The notes below the pieces were generated by a model. That model was not told the DNA's origin and made no database searches. It was given only the letters and a program-made list of their open reading frames with translations. DNA of 64,000 bases from NCBI RefSeq assembly GCF_016907335.1, contig NZ_JAFBBT010000001.1, positions 124,001 to 188,000 on the forward strand, given 5' to 3'. The stretch comes from Curtobacterium herbarum (GTDB lineage: Bacteria; Actinomycetota; Actinomycetes; Actinomycetales; Microbacteriaceae). The number at the start of each line of letters is the position of its first letter. Positions within the stretch are counted from its first letter, which is position 1. Position numbers and translations under genes: made by a program. This document shows, in pieces, positions 37,332 to 46,108 of this stretch.

Positions 37332-38311
37332 GTGGGGCTCCCGGTTCGGTCGAGCTGGGTGGTGAAGCGGTCGACGGCGTCCAGGTCGACCTCGCCCGCG
37401 ACGGGGCGGAGGACCGCGGCGGCGCCGTACGCGGCGGCGGAGACCAGGGAGCGCCGGAGCACGTCCGGCGCGAGGTCGGTGGTCGCGCGGCCGGTCGGGG
37501 TCGTCGGGTTCGTCGGGCCGCTCGTGGTCGTCAGGGTCGTCAGTGCAAGGACGAGCCCGGCCGTGGCGGCGTCCCCGGCGCCGGTGGGGTTGCCGTGCAC
37601 GTCGGGCACCGCGGGGACGGTGACGACCGCGTCGCGGGTGTGCGCGGTGATGCCCGCCGACCCGGCCGAGACGACGACGAGGCCGGCCCCGCGGGCGAGC
37701 AGGTCGAGGGCACCGGAGCGTTCGTCCGGGGCGCCCGTGGCGTCGAGGAGTTCCTCGCGGTTCGGCTTGCAGACCGTGGCCCCGGCCGCGGCGGCCTCGA
37801 GCAGCGCCGGGCCGGACAGGTCCGCGACGACGAGCAGGCCGGCGTCGACCGCGCCGCGGACCCACGGGCGGACCACGCCGGGGTCGGTGCCGCGGGGGAG
37901 CGACCCGGACACCACGAGGGCGCTCGCGTGCCGCTGGGCCGTGCGCACCGCATCCGTCACGGCGGTCCACTCGTCCGCCGAGACCACGGGCCCCGGTTCG
38001 CCGTACATCGTCGGGTGCGCGAGATCGTCGACGACGGTGACGGTGGTCCGGGTGTCGCCGGTGACCGGCACGGCCGCGGTCGTCAGGCCGCCCTGCCGGA
38101 GGGCCGTGTCGACCCAGGCCCCGGACGTCCCGCCGAGCGGCAGGACCGAGGTCGTCGCTGCTCCCGCGGCGGCGAGCACCCGGGCGACGTTGACGCCCTT
38201 CCCGCCCGGGCGGCGGACGACGTCGAGGACGCGCTGGGTGACCCCGACGACCTGTTCGGCGACGCGGTAGGTGACGTCCACGGCGGGGTTCGGGGTGACG
38301 ACGACGATCAC
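37328..38311 (-). CDS. PfkB-family hexose phosphate kinase (1-PFK/tagatose-6-P type)
   Basis: 327 residues with the PfkB fold. It starts VIVVVTPNPAVDVTYRV, then RRPGGKGVNVARVLAAAGA (substrate and cation site). The catalytic loop is HGNPTGAGDAATAGLVLAL with the Asp base in GAGD. CKPNREEL is the ATP-site region. FruK, LacC and AgaZ-like enzymes share this architecture. Within this operon it would phosphorylate tagatose-6-phosphate. It starts with GTG, overlapping the NagA-type stop by four bases. The Thr/Pro-rich insert LTTLTTTSGPTNPTTPTGR near residue 260 is unusual. Confidence 0.85.
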   Translation of the reverse strand: MIVVVTPNPAVDVTYRVAEQVVGVTQRVLDVVRRPGGKGVNVARVLAAAGAATTSVLPLGGTSGAWVDTALRQGGLTTAAVPVTGDTRTTVTVVDDLAHPTMYGEPGPVVSADEWTAVTDAVRTAQRHASALVVSGSLPRGTDPGVVRPWVRGAVDAGLLVVADLSGPALLEAAAAGATVCKPNREELLDATGAPDERSGALDLLARGAGLVVVSAGSAGITAHTRDAVVTVPAVPDVHGNPTGAGDAATAGLVLALTTLTTTSGPTNPTTPTGRATTDLAPDVLRRSLVSAAAYGAAAVLRPVAGEVDLDAVDRFTTQLDRTGSPT

Positions 38312-39423
38312 GCGGGGACCTCCAGGACGGTGGTGCGGCCCTCCGGGTCGAGGACGACGAGGTCGGCGGCGGACCCGACCGTGAGGGGTGGACGCAGGCC
38401 GAGCCGGGCCGCGGCGCGGACGGACGAGGCGGCCACGGCCTCCCGGACGGCACCGGGGTGCACGGCGGTGGCGAGGACGCGTGCGACGGCGCCGGCGACG
38501 GTGATGGTGCTGCCGGCCAGCGAGGAGCCGTCGGCGAGCATCGCGACGCCGCCCTCGACGACGACGTCGGACCCGGCGATCCGGTACGCCCCGTCGGCAC
38601 AGCCGGTGGCGGCCATCGCGTCCGAGACGAGGACCAGGCGGTCGCCGGCGGCGTGCCGGACCAGGTCGACGGCGACCGGGTCCAGGTGGTGGCCGTCGAC
38701 GATGCACTCCACGGTCAGTCGCTCGTCGGTCAGGGCGACGCCGACCGGACCGGGTTCGCGGTGGTGCAGCGGTGGCATGCCGTTGAAGAGGTGGGTGACC
38801 AGGGTCGCGCCGGCGTCGACCGCGCGCTGCACCTGCTCGGTGTCGGCGTCGGTGTGGCCGATCGCCGCGATGACGCCCGCGTCGGTGAGTCGGCGGATCG
38901 CGTCGACCGCGCCGGGGAGTTCCGGGGCGAGCGTCACCACCCGGAGGGCCGCACCGCCGGCGTCGACGAGGAGCTCGACCTCGGCGGCGGTCGGCGGGTG
39001 CAGCAGGGCGACGGCGTGCGCACCCCGGCGTGCGGGTGCGAGCCAGGGGCCCTCGAGGTGCAGCCCGGCGAGCGTGCCGTCGGCGACGAGCGGGCGGAGT
39101 CGGTGGAGTGCGGCGACCGTGTCCGGCACGGTGCCGGTCGCGATCGAGGCGACCAGGTGCGCGGTCCCGCGGGCGGCGTGGTGCGCGACGGCGGCGCGGG
39201 CGTCCGCCGCCGAGCACGAGGCGAAGTCGTGGCCGAGCGCGCCGTGGGCGTGCAGGTCGACGAAGCCCGGCACGACGGTGCCGCGGGCCTCGACCACGGA
39301 GTCGTGGCGGGGTGCCGGTCCGGTGCCGACCGCGGCGACGCGACCGTCGCTGACCGCGATCCAGCCGTCGACCAGGTCGGCCTCGGCGGTGACCACGCGG
39401 CGGGCGCGGACGAGCGTCGTCAC
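38308..39423 (-). CDS. nagA: N-acetylhexosamine-6-phosphate deacetylase (NagA/AgaA-type)
   Basis: 371-residue amidohydrolase. Metal and substrate motifs are VPGFVDLHAHGALGHDF, LHLEGPWLAPARRGAH, AAIGHTDAD, VTHLFNGMPPLHHREPG, VDGHHLDPVA and LVSDAMAATG. It removes the acetyl group from GlcNAc-6-P or GalNAc-6-P in the cytosol. The partners (SIS isomerase, PfkB kinase, ketose-bisphosphate aldolase) favour the galactosamine series. GTG start overlaps the ROK kinase stop and its stop overlaps the PfkB start, so translation is coupled throughout. Confidence 0.92.
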   Translation of the reverse strand: MTTLVRARRVVTAEADLVDGWIAVSDGRVAAVGTGPAPRHDSVVEARGTVVPGFVDLHAHGALGHDFASCSAADARAAVAHHAARGTAHLVASIATGTVPDTVAALHRLRPLVADGTLAGLHLEGPWLAPARRGAHAVALLHPPTAAEVELLVDAGGAALRVVTLAPELPGAVDAIRRLTDAGVIAAIGHTDADTEQVQRAVDAGATLVTHLFNGMPPLHHREPGPVGVALTDERLTVECIVDGHHLDPVAVDLVRHAAGDRLVLVSDAMAATGCADGAYRIAGSDVVVEGGVAMLADGSSLAGSTITVAGAVARVLATAVHPGAVREAVAASSVRAAARLGLRPPLTVGSAADLVVLDPEGRTTVLEVPA

Positions 39424-40388
39424 GCGGACACCGCCCGCGGGTGGTCGTGGTCCAGGTGGAGGTCGCGGTGGAGGTCGCGGTCGGTGTCGCGGTCGAGCAG
39501 CTCCTGGGCGAGCAGGGCGGCACCGATCGCTCCGGCGGCGTCGCCGTGCCGTGCGCCGACGAGCACCGGGACCCGGACGCCGACCAGCCGGTCGGTCAGC
39601 GCCGCGGTGAGCGGGTCGAGCAGGAGCGGGCCGGACTGCGCGAGCCCGCCGCCGACGATCAGGGTGTGGCAGCCCGCGGCGGCCGTCAGCCAGGCGAGCG
39701 CGTCGGCGAGCACGTCGACGCAGTCGTCCCACGCCTGGCGGGCGACGAGGTCGCCGCTCCGGACGCGGAGCATCGCGGCGTGTGCGGACGGGGCGCCGCT
39801 CCGGCGGGCGACGGCGCCGGCCGACGCGACCTCCTCGACCCGGAGGCCGGCGTGCGGCCCGGCGGCGATGCGGACCTGGCCGATCTCCCCGGCCCAGCCG
39901 TCACCACTGACGACGCGACCGTCGACGACCAGGGCGCTCGCGAGCCCGGTGCCGACCGGCACGAACGCGACCGTGCCGTGGTCGAGCCCGCCGGCGTGCA
40001 CCTCGGCGAGGGCTCCGGCACGCACGTCGTGGCCGAACGCGAGCGGGACGTCGGTGCCGGTCGCCCGCAGTGCGTCGACGACCTGCTGACGCACGGGGAC
40101 GTCCTGCCAGCCGAGGTTCACGGACAGCACCGAGCGGCCGGCGGTCTCGTCGACGACACCCGGGACGACCAGGCCGACGGCGTCGAGGGTCGTGCCCTGC
40201 TGCCGGGCGGCCGAGCGCGCGTGCACGGCGAGCTCGGCCACGACGACGGCGAGTGCCTCGGCGGCGGGGTCGTCACGCGGGGTGGGGACGCGCTGCTCGT
40301 CGAGCACCTGTCCCGCCGGGCCGGTCAGTCGGGCCTTGATGCCCGTGCCGCCGACGTCGACCCCGAGCACTGCCCCGCGCACGGTCAT
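39420..40388 (-). CDS. ROK-family sugar kinase lacking the zinc motif
   Basis: 322 residues. The ATP-binding start VLGVDVGGTGIKARLTGP and a catalytic GHDVRAGALAEV region are kept, as is GTGLASALVVDG. The CxCGxxGCxE zinc cluster of ROK kinases is absent: after the GEIGQVRIAAGPHAG segment the sequence is LRVEEVASAG. The C-terminus has an Asp/His-rich repeat DRDTDRDLHRDLHLDHDH. In this operon it would phosphorylate the amino sugar (GalNAc or GlcNAc) after uptake. It starts one base inside the SIS gene stop. Confidence 0.85.
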   Translation of the reverse strand: MTVRGAVLGVDVGGTGIKARLTGPAGQVLDEQRVPTPRDDPAAEALAVVVAELAVHARSAARQQGTTLDAVGLVVPGVVDETAGRSVLSVNLGWQDVPVRQQVVDALRATGTDVPLAFGHDVRAGALAEVHAGGLDHGTVAFVPVGTGLASALVVDGRVVSGDGWAGEIGQVRIAAGPHAGLRVEEVASAGAVARRSGAPSAHAAMLRVRSGDLVARQAWDDCVDVLADALAWLTAAAGCHTLIVGGGLAQSGPLLLDPLTAALTDRLVGVRVPVLVGARHGDAAGAIGAALLAQELLDRDTDRDLHRDLHLDHDHPRAVSA

Positions 40389-41266
40389 CAGGTGAGGATG
40401 ACCGAACGGGTGAGCGAGCGCGGGTGGTCCGGGTCGAGCCCGCGGCGCTCGGCCAGGGCGACGGCGAAGCGGTGCACGACGACGAGTCCGGCGAGGGGGT
40501 CGAGGTCGTGGTGCACCAGACGGGCACCGGTGGCGGCGACCTCGTCGGCCAGACCATCCGGCACCGGGCCGAGCGACCAGACCAGGCGTCCGGGCTGCGC
40601 GATCGCGATCGGACCGTGGCGGTAGTCCATCGCCGGGTAGGACTCGGCCCAGAACTGGGCGGCCTCGCGGGTCTTCAGGGCGGCTTCGGACGTCAGGCCC
40701 ACGGCGGCGCCACGGCCGACGAACGTGACCTGCTCGGCGTCGAGCAGGTCGTCGATCGGCAGGGTCAGCGCGGTCTCGGCCTGCACGGCCAGGGCCTCGA
40801 CGTCGTCACCGAGCGAGGCACGGAGCAGCGCGAGCGCGGTGGTGGCGAAGCGGGTCTGCACGACGGAGCGCTCGTCCGCGAACGGCAGCGCGACGACGTC
40901 GTCGGCGTCCGCGGCGGCCGGGCTGTCCGGGACGGCCGTCAGCAGCACGGTGCGCTGGGTCGGCAGGGCGCGCAGCAGGTCGATGATCTCGGTGGTGGTG
41001 CCGGAGCGCGAGATGGTGACGACCCGGTCGTACTGCCGGTCGGCGGGGTACTCGGAGCCGGCGAAGGCGTCGGTCTGCCCGAGGCCCGCGGACTCACGGG
41101 CGACGGCGTAGCTCATGGCGATGAACCAGCTCGTGCCGCAGCCGATGACGGCCACGCGCTCGCCGGGCTGGGGCAGGACGTCGATGAACGAGGGCAGCAG
41201 TGCCGCCGCGGAGCGCCAGGAGGCCGGCTGCGATGCCAGCTCGTCGCCCACGAAGGTGTCGGACAT
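40388..41266 (-). CDS. SIS-domain aldose-ketose isomerase/deaminase (AgaS-like)
   Basis: 292 residues with two SIS (sugar isomerase) lobes: RVAVIGCGTSWFIAMSYAVA and VVTISRSGTTTEIIDLLRAL in the first, VTFVGRGAAVGLTSEAALK with the lysine-helix TREAAQFWAESYPAMDYRHG in the second. The lobe pair and the SEAALKTREAA helix match GlmS-C and AgaS. AgaS deaminates and isomerises galactosamine-6-phosphate to tagatose-6-phosphate. As first gene of the operon, with AAGGACACC before the ATG, it defines the probable pathway branch. GlmS-like reversal or a fructoselysine relative cannot be excluded. Confidence 0.85.
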   Translation of the reverse strand: MSDTFVGDELASQPASWRSAAALLPSFIDVLPQPGERVAVIGCGTSWFIAMSYAVARESAGLGQTDAFAGSEYPADRQYDRVVTISRSGTTTEIIDLLRALPTQRTVLLTAVPDSPAAADADDVVALPFADERSVVQTRFATTALALLRASLGDDVEALAVQAETALTLPIDDLLDAEQVTFVGRGAAVGLTSEAALKTREAAQFWAESYPAMDYRHGPIAIAQPGRLVWSLGPVPDGLADEVAATGARLVHHDLDPLAGLVVVHRFAVALAERRGLDPDHPRSLTRSVILT

Positions 41267-41294
41267 GGTGTCCTTCCGGTCGGACCGATCCTTG

Positions 41295-41364
41295 GTGATC
41301 GGATATCGGCCAGCATGACGATCGATCGTGCTCGATGCAAGTGCAAAACGTCATTTCCGATCAC
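41295..41364. promoter_or_regulatory. Divergent promoter region with paired operator half-sites
   Basis: GTGATCGGA at 41295 and its inverse TCCGATCAC at 41356 stand 52 bp apart between the SIS gene and the DeoR gene. Sites spaced this way suit a DeoR repressor bridging both promoters by looping. Confidence 0.45.
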
Positions 41365-41386
41365 GCGGCGCGCGCGAACACGCCCG

Positions 41387-41392
41387 TAGGAT
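41387..41392 (+). promoter_or_regulatory. -10 box TAGGAT, leaderless ATG start
   Basis: TAGGAT ends 6 nt before the ATG of the DeoR regulator. Confidence 0.55.
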
Positions 41393-41398
41393 GACGCC

Positions 41399-42187
41399 AT
41401 GACCCCGCAGCAGAGGCTCAACGCCCTCCTCGAGTTGGTGAGTGACCGCGGCAACGTCTCGATCACCGAGATCGGGGACGCGCTCGGGATCTCCGCCGCC
41501 ACCGCCCGCCGGGACCTCGCCACCCTGGCCGACCAACGCCTGGTCACCCGGACCCACGGGGGTGCCGCAGCCCTCGGCGCCGGGTACGAGCTGCCCCTGC
41601 AGTACAAGATCGCCCGGCAGGCCGAGGCGAAGACCGCGATCGCGCGGGCGACGGCGGCACTCGTGGCCCCGGGCGACACCGTCGGCCTGAACGGCGGGAC
41701 CACGACGACCGAGGTCGCGCGGGAGCTCGGCAAGAGCGAGCGCTTCATCCGCGCGGACGGTGAGTACGGCATCACCATCGTCACGAACGCGCTGAACATC
41801 GGGTACGAGCTCTCCGTCCGGGCGAACGTGAAGATCGTCGTCACCGGCGGTGTCGCGCGTCGCCAGTCGTACGAGCTGATCGGGCCGCTGGTCCGGGACA
41901 CGCTCGACGAGTTCGCCCTCGACGTGGTCGTGCTCGGGGTCGACGGTCTGACCGGGCAGTACGGCGCCACGACCATGCACGAGGGCGAGGCCGAGGTCAG
42001 CCGTCACTTCGCGTCGGTCGGGCGCCGGGTGATCGTCGTCGCCGACTCGACGAAGATCGAACGCTCGACCTTCGCCCGGATCTGCCCGCTCGACCGCATC
42101 GACGTGCTCGTCACGGACCGCGACGTCCCGGCGCCGTTCGCCGCGGACCTGGCCGCCGCCGGCGTCGAGCTCGTCGTCGCCGACTGA
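41399..42187 (+). CDS. DeoR/GlpR-family regulator
   Basis: 262 residues. The N-terminal winged helix (RGNVSITEIGDALGISAATARRDLATLADQRLVTRTHGGA) ends in the DeoR signature RxHGGA. The C-terminal phosphosugar-sensing domain has TVGLNGGTTTTEVARELG, VTNALNIGYELS and EFALDVVVLGVDGLT, like AgaR/GlpR. It is divergent from the amino-sugar operon and is its likely repressor, released by a sugar phosphate of the pathway. The leaderless start and the operator pair fit autoregulation. Confidence 0.9.
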   Translation: MTPQQRLNALLELVSDRGNVSITEIGDALGISAATARRDLATLADQRLVTRTHGGAAALGAGYELPLQYKIARQAEAKTAIARATAALVAPGDTVGLNGGTTTTEVARELGKSERFIRADGEYGITIVTNALNIGYELSVRANVKIVVTGGVARRQSYELIGPLVRDTLDEFALDVVVLGVDGLTGQYGATTMHEGEAEVSRHFASVGRRVIVVADSTKIERSTFARICPLDRIDVLVTDRDVPAPFAADLAAAGVELVVAD

Positions 42188-42202
42188 CCGCACGACCCGC
42201 AC

Positions 42203-42265
42203 GCTGGGCGGGGCGGCACGCGCGCTGCGCGGGGCGGCACCCGCCCTGCGCGGGGCAGTCCGCAC
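42203..42265. repeat. Three-copy 21-bp tandem repeat
   Basis: Units of the form CTGCGCGGGGCGGCACxCG repeat exactly every 21 bp, the third drifting to GGGGCAGTCCGCAC. They follow the DeoR stop; the remaining ~190 bp to the Gfo/Idh gene hold a decayed GGACGGGAGG-type palindrome and the promoter. Confidence 0.8.
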
Positions 42266-42377
42266 GAGGCGTGCGTGCGAGCCACGTCGGGAGCCCAGCC
42301 GGCCTGGAGGGCGCACGCCGCGCCTCCCGTCCGGACCCGGGCACGTTACCGGCGTGTTAAACCCTCGCATCTCACTT

Positions 42378-42397
42378 CCGTGAGCGATCCGTGAGCG
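42378..42397 (+). promoter_or_regulatory. Direct-repeat operator candidate
   Basis: CCGTGAGCG occurs twice at an 11-bp interval, followed by the AT-rich stretch GCATATTGTGCATTCATGATC that would hold the promoter. This is the only AT-rich leader in the region, 61 bp before the Gfo/Idh ATG; a sugar-responsive repressor site is likely. Confidence 0.45.
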
Positions 42398-42458
42398 CAT
42401 ATTGTGCATTCATGATCGGTTTGGCATCATGGACGTCACAATCACGCAAGGGAGCGAG

Positions 42459-43700
42459 ATGAGCATCACGAGCACGCGCACACTCCGAGTCGGCGTGGTC
42501 GGCATCGGCCAGCGGTCGTACATCGCGAACCACGTGGCCGCCGCCGGACTCGACGCCGACGGGGTCGACGCCCGGATCGTGGCCGCCGCCGACGTCACCG
42601 CCTCGGGACGCGAACGCGCCGCCGACGCCTGGCCGGACGCCACCGTGGTCGACGGCCACCGCGCACTGATCGGCACCGACGGCGCCCCGAACACGGTCGA
42701 CGCGGCGATCGTCACCACCCCGGACTGGACCCACGCCGAGATCGCGATCGACCTGCTCCGTGCCGGCATCGCCGTCTACCTCGAGAAGCCCCTCGCCATC
42801 ACGGTCGAGGACGCCGACGCGGTCCTCAACACCGCCGCCGAGACCGGCACCCCGCTCTACGTCGGCCACAACTTCCGGCACTCCGCCGTCGTGCGTCTGA
42901 TGCGTGACGTGATCGCCCGCGGCGAGATCGGCGCGGTCAAGGCCGTCTGGGTCCGCCACTTCGTCGGCAACGGCGGCGACTACTACTTCAAGGACTGGCA
43001 CGCCGACCGCAGCCGGGTGAACTCGCTCCTGCTGCAGAAGGCCAGCCACGACCTCGACGTCGTGCACGCCCTGGCCGGCGCCTACACCAGCCGCGTCGTC
43101 GGCATGGGATCGCTCTCCGTCTACGGGGACGTCACCGACCGCCGGGACCGCAGCGACGAGCTGATGACCGACTGGTTCTCGTTCGACAACTGGCCGCCCG
43201 CCGAGCAGACCGGCCTGAACCCCGTCGTCGACGTCGAGGACGTGTCGATGGTCATGATGACGCTCGAGAACGGCGTGCAGGCGAGCTACGAGCAGTGCCA
43301 CTTCACGCCCGACTACTGGCGGAACTACACGGTCATCGGCACCCACGGGCGCCTCGAGAACATCGGCGACACCGGTGGTGGTGTGGTCAAGGTCTGGAAC
43401 CACCGCCGCAACTGGGACGTCGCCGGGGACGTCGAGTACCCGATCGACGGCGTCGAGGACGGCCACGACGACGCCGACCTGCTCACGATGACCGAGTTCC
43501 TGCGGTCCGTCGCGTTCGGCGAACCGACCACCCTGTCCCCGGTCGCGGCACGCGCCGCCGTCGCCGCCGGGGCACTCGCCACCCGCTCGCTCCGCAACGG
43601 CTCCGTCCCCATCGACGTACCGCCCCTCCCCGAGGCCACCCTCCGCCACTTCGCGACCACTCCCGACCGCGATGACGTTCCCGAAAGGACCACCCGATGA
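42459..43700 (+). CDS. Gfo/Idh/MocA-family oxidoreductase
   Basis: 413 residues. The Rossmann start is VGVVGIGQRSYIANHVAAAG; the family motif is VYLEKPLAITVEDAD. NGGDYYFKDWHADRSRVNS followed by LLLQKASHDLDVVHAL supplies the catalytic Lys/His/Asp group in the C-terminal barrel. It is longer than its namesake at 11.8 kb and not a close paralogue. AAGGGAGCGAG precedes the ATG. The gene overlaps the binding-protein start (ATGA), so the dehydrogenase is coupled to the sugar importer and presumably acts on the imported sugar. Confidence 0.9.
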   Translation: MSITSTRTLRVGVVGIGQRSYIANHVAAAGLDADGVDARIVAAADVTASGRERAADAWPDATVVDGHRALIGTDGAPNTVDAAIVTTPDWTHAEIAIDLLRAGIAVYLEKPLAITVEDADAVLNTAAETGTPLYVGHNFRHSAVVRLMRDVIARGEIGAVKAVWVRHFVGNGGDYYFKDWHADRSRVNSLLLQKASHDLDVVHALAGAYTSRVVGMGSLSVYGDVTDRRDRSDELMTDWFSFDNWPPAEQTGLNPVVDVEDVSMVMMTLENGVQASYEQCHFTPDYWRNYTVIGTHGRLENIGDTGGGVVKVWNHRRNWDVAGDVEYPIDGVEDGHDDADLLTMTEFLRSVAFGEPTTLSPVAARAAVAAGALATRSLRNGSVPIDVPPLPEATLRHFATTPDRDDVPERTTR

Positions 43701-45007
43701 CCGCTCCGACCGCCCGCCCGGGCCACGGCCGCCGCCGCGCACTGCTCGGTCTCGCCGCCGCTGTCAGCGCCGTCGCGCTGCTCGCCGGCTGCAGCACCTC
43801 GTCCTCCGGCAGCTCCGGCGGTTCCGGCGACGTCGCGAAGGACACCAAGGCGAACCTGACGTACGCCGTCTGGGACCAGAACCAGGTGAAGGCGATCAAG
43901 GCCAACATCAAGGGCTTCAACGAGAAGTACCCCGACATCACGGTCGACGTCGACGTCACGCCGTACGCCAGCTACTTCACGAAGCTGCAGACGCAGGGCT
44001 CGAGCAACACGCTGCCCGACCTGTTCTGGATGAACGGCCCGAACTTCCAGCTGTACGCAGCCAACGGCAAGATCGCCCCGATCACGGACGAGGTCGAGTC
44101 CGGTGCGATCGACCCGGACAACTACTCGGACGCGCTCAACAAGCTCTACACGTACGACGGCACCCAGTACGGCGTCCCGAAGGACTTCGACACCATCGGC
44201 GTCTGGATGAACAAGGCCCTGTTCGAGAAGGCCGGCGTCCCCATGCCGTCGAAGGACTGGACCTGGGACGACTTCCAGAAGACCGGCGCCGAGCTCTCCG
44301 AGAAGCTGAAGAGCCAGGGCGCCTACGGGGCCGCCGCGGGCATGGACGGCCAGACCACCTACTACGACACGATCTTCCAGGCTGGCGGGTCCGTCATCGA
44401 CGGCAAGCAGTCGGAGTACGACTCGAAGGCGACCGAGGAGGGGCTGGCCTACTGGGCCGACCTCATCAAGTCCGGCGCATCGCCCACGATGCAGCAGCTG
44501 ACCGACACCACCGCCGACCAGTGGTTCACGTCCGGCAAGGTCGCGATGTACCAGGGCGGCAGCTGGTTCCGCTCCGCACTGATCGGCACCGACATCGAGA
44601 AGGACGTCGTCGCCTACCCGCTGCCCAAGGGCAAGGAGCAGGCCACGGTCATCCACGGCGTCTCGAACGTCGTCGCCGAGGCCTCGAAGAACAAGGCCGC
44701 GGCGCAGGCACTGCAGGCCTACATGGCCTCGAAGCCCGCCCAGCAGCAGCAGGGCGACATGGGTGCGATCATCCCCGCCTACACGGGGACGCAGGACGCC
44801 TTCACGAAGACCATGCCGGACGCCGACCTGCAGGTGTTCCTCGACGCTGTGAAGTACGCCAAGCCGCTGCCGGTGTCGAAGAACACCGCCGCGTGGAACA
44901 CCCTCGAGACGAACCTGCTCCCGAGCGCCTTCGACGGTTCGAAGCCGGTCGACCAGGTCGCGAAGGACCTGGCGAAGAAGATGGACGCGGCACTCGCCAA
45001 GGAGTGA
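43697..45007 (+). CDS. CUT1 sugar-binding lipoprotein
   Basis: 436 residues. It has a basic N-terminus (RRRALLGLAAAVSAVALLAGCSTS), lipobox LLAGC, then a Ser/Gly linker. The family-1 extracellular solute-binding domain is recognised by LTYAVWDQNQVKAIKANIKGF, YFTKLQTQGSSNTLPDLFWMN, YGVPKDFDTIGVWMNKALFEKAG and VAMYQGGSWF. It captures an oligosaccharide or amino sugar for the two permeases downstream. The ligand is unknown. Confidence 0.9.
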   Translation: MTAPTARPGHGRRRALLGLAAAVSAVALLAGCSTSSSGSSGGSGDVAKDTKANLTYAVWDQNQVKAIKANIKGFNEKYPDITVDVDVTPYASYFTKLQTQGSSNTLPDLFWMNGPNFQLYAANGKIAPITDEVESGAIDPDNYSDALNKLYTYDGTQYGVPKDFDTIGVWMNKALFEKAGVPMPSKDWTWDDFQKTGAELSEKLKSQGAYGAAAGMDGQTTYYDTIFQAGGSVIDGKQSEYDSKATEEGLAYWADLIKSGASPTMQQLTDTTADQWFTSGKVAMYQGGSWFRSALIGTDIEKDVVAYPLPKGKEQATVIHGVSNVVAEASKNKAAAQALQAYMASKPAQQQQGDMGAIIPAYTGTQDAFTKTMPDADLQVFLDAVKYAKPLPVSKNTAAWNTLETNLLPSAFDGSKPVDQVAKDLAKKMDAALAKE

Positions 45008-45157
45008 CGGCGCCGGTCGACCGGTCGGGGCTGCCCTCGGCCGGTCGACCGTCCCGCGTTCCACCCGCCCCCGGTCACGCCGCGGGCGACGATCCAGCTC
45101 GCTGTGGCGCCCCACCCGCAGCACCCGATCCGACCGCCCTGGCCGAGGAGCGACCCG

Positions 45158-46108
45158 ATGACGACCACCACCCAGCACCGTGACGCCGCGCAGGCGTCCC
45201 CGCCACCGACGACCCCGGACGCCCGCCGCCGCGGTGCGCCCCGCACCGACGGCTTCTGGCCGTGGCTGTTCGTCCTGCCGCTGCTCATCGGCGTCGGCAC
45301 GTTCTTCATCTGGCCGATCCTGCAGACGTTCTACTACTCGTTCACGAGCTGGGGCGTCTTCGGCGGCTCGAGCCTCACCGGGCTGGCGAACTACACCCGC
45401 CTGATCGCCGACCCGCAGCTGTACCAGTCGCTGCTCAACACGATCATCTACACGGTGATCGTCCTGCTCGGCATCCCGATCGCGGTCTGGCTCGCCAGCC
45501 TCCTGAACACCCCGGGCCTGCGCTTCGCCCAGTTCTACCGCGTGCTGTTCTTCCTGCCCTACGTGGCGATGCCCGCTGCGATCGCGCTGGTCTGGCGCAT
45601 CATGTTCAACGGTGACTTCGGCATCGTGAACTCGTTCCTCGGGCTGTTGGGCATCGCCGGCCCGTACTGGATCTCCACCCCGGGGTTCGCCCTCGTCGCG
45701 GTCTCGCTCGTCGGCCTGTGGTCGTCCCTCGGCTTCTCGATGATCATCCTCGGCGCCGGGCTCAAGGACATCCCGCCGGAGCTGTACGAAGCAGCCGAGC
45801 TCGACGGCGCGAGCCGGTGGCGGCAGTTCCGCTCGCTGACCGTGCCGCTGCTCAGCCCGAGCATCTTCTTCGTGCTCATCGTCACGACGATCTCGAGCTT
45901 CCAGCTGTTCGACCTGCTCTACGCGATCCTGGGCCCCCTCAACCCGGTGATCCCGAAGACGATGTCCCTCGTCTTCTACTTCTACAACTCCGGGTTCGTC
46001 GACGGTGACAAGGGCTTCGCGGCGGCGATCGCGATGGTGATCTTCCTGCTCATCGGCATCATCACGGTCATCCAGTTCCGGGTCCAGAAGAAGTGGGTGC
46101 AGTCATGA
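45158..46108 (+). CDS. CUT1 sugar ABC permease (UgpA/MalF-like)
   Basis: 316 residues, six membrane helices after a ~40-residue cytoplasmic start. The coupling loop is IPPELYEAAELDGASRWRQFRSLTVPLLSP, the EAA motif. FFLPYVAMPAAIALVWRIMFNGDFG and SLTGLANYTRLIADPQLYQSL are typical of the MalF/UgpA class. GAGGAG seven bases before the ATG sets the start. No ATPase gene is present in this operon, so a shared MsiK-type ATPase elsewhere must energise it. Confidence 0.92.
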   Translation: MTTTTQHRDAAQASPPPTTPDARRRGAPRTDGFWPWLFVLPLLIGVGTFFIWPILQTFYYSFTSWGVFGGSSLTGLANYTRLIADPQLYQSLLNTIIYTVIVLLGIPIAVWLASLLNTPGLRFAQFYRVLFFLPYVAMPAAIALVWRIMFNGDFGIVNSFLGLLGIAGPYWISTPGFALVAVSLVGLWSSLGFSMIILGAGLKDIPPELYEAAELDGASRWRQFRSLTVPLLSPSIFFVLIVTTISSFQLFDLLYAILGPLNPVIPKTMSLVFYFYNSGFVDGDKGFAAAIAMVIFLLIGIITVIQFRVQKKWVQS

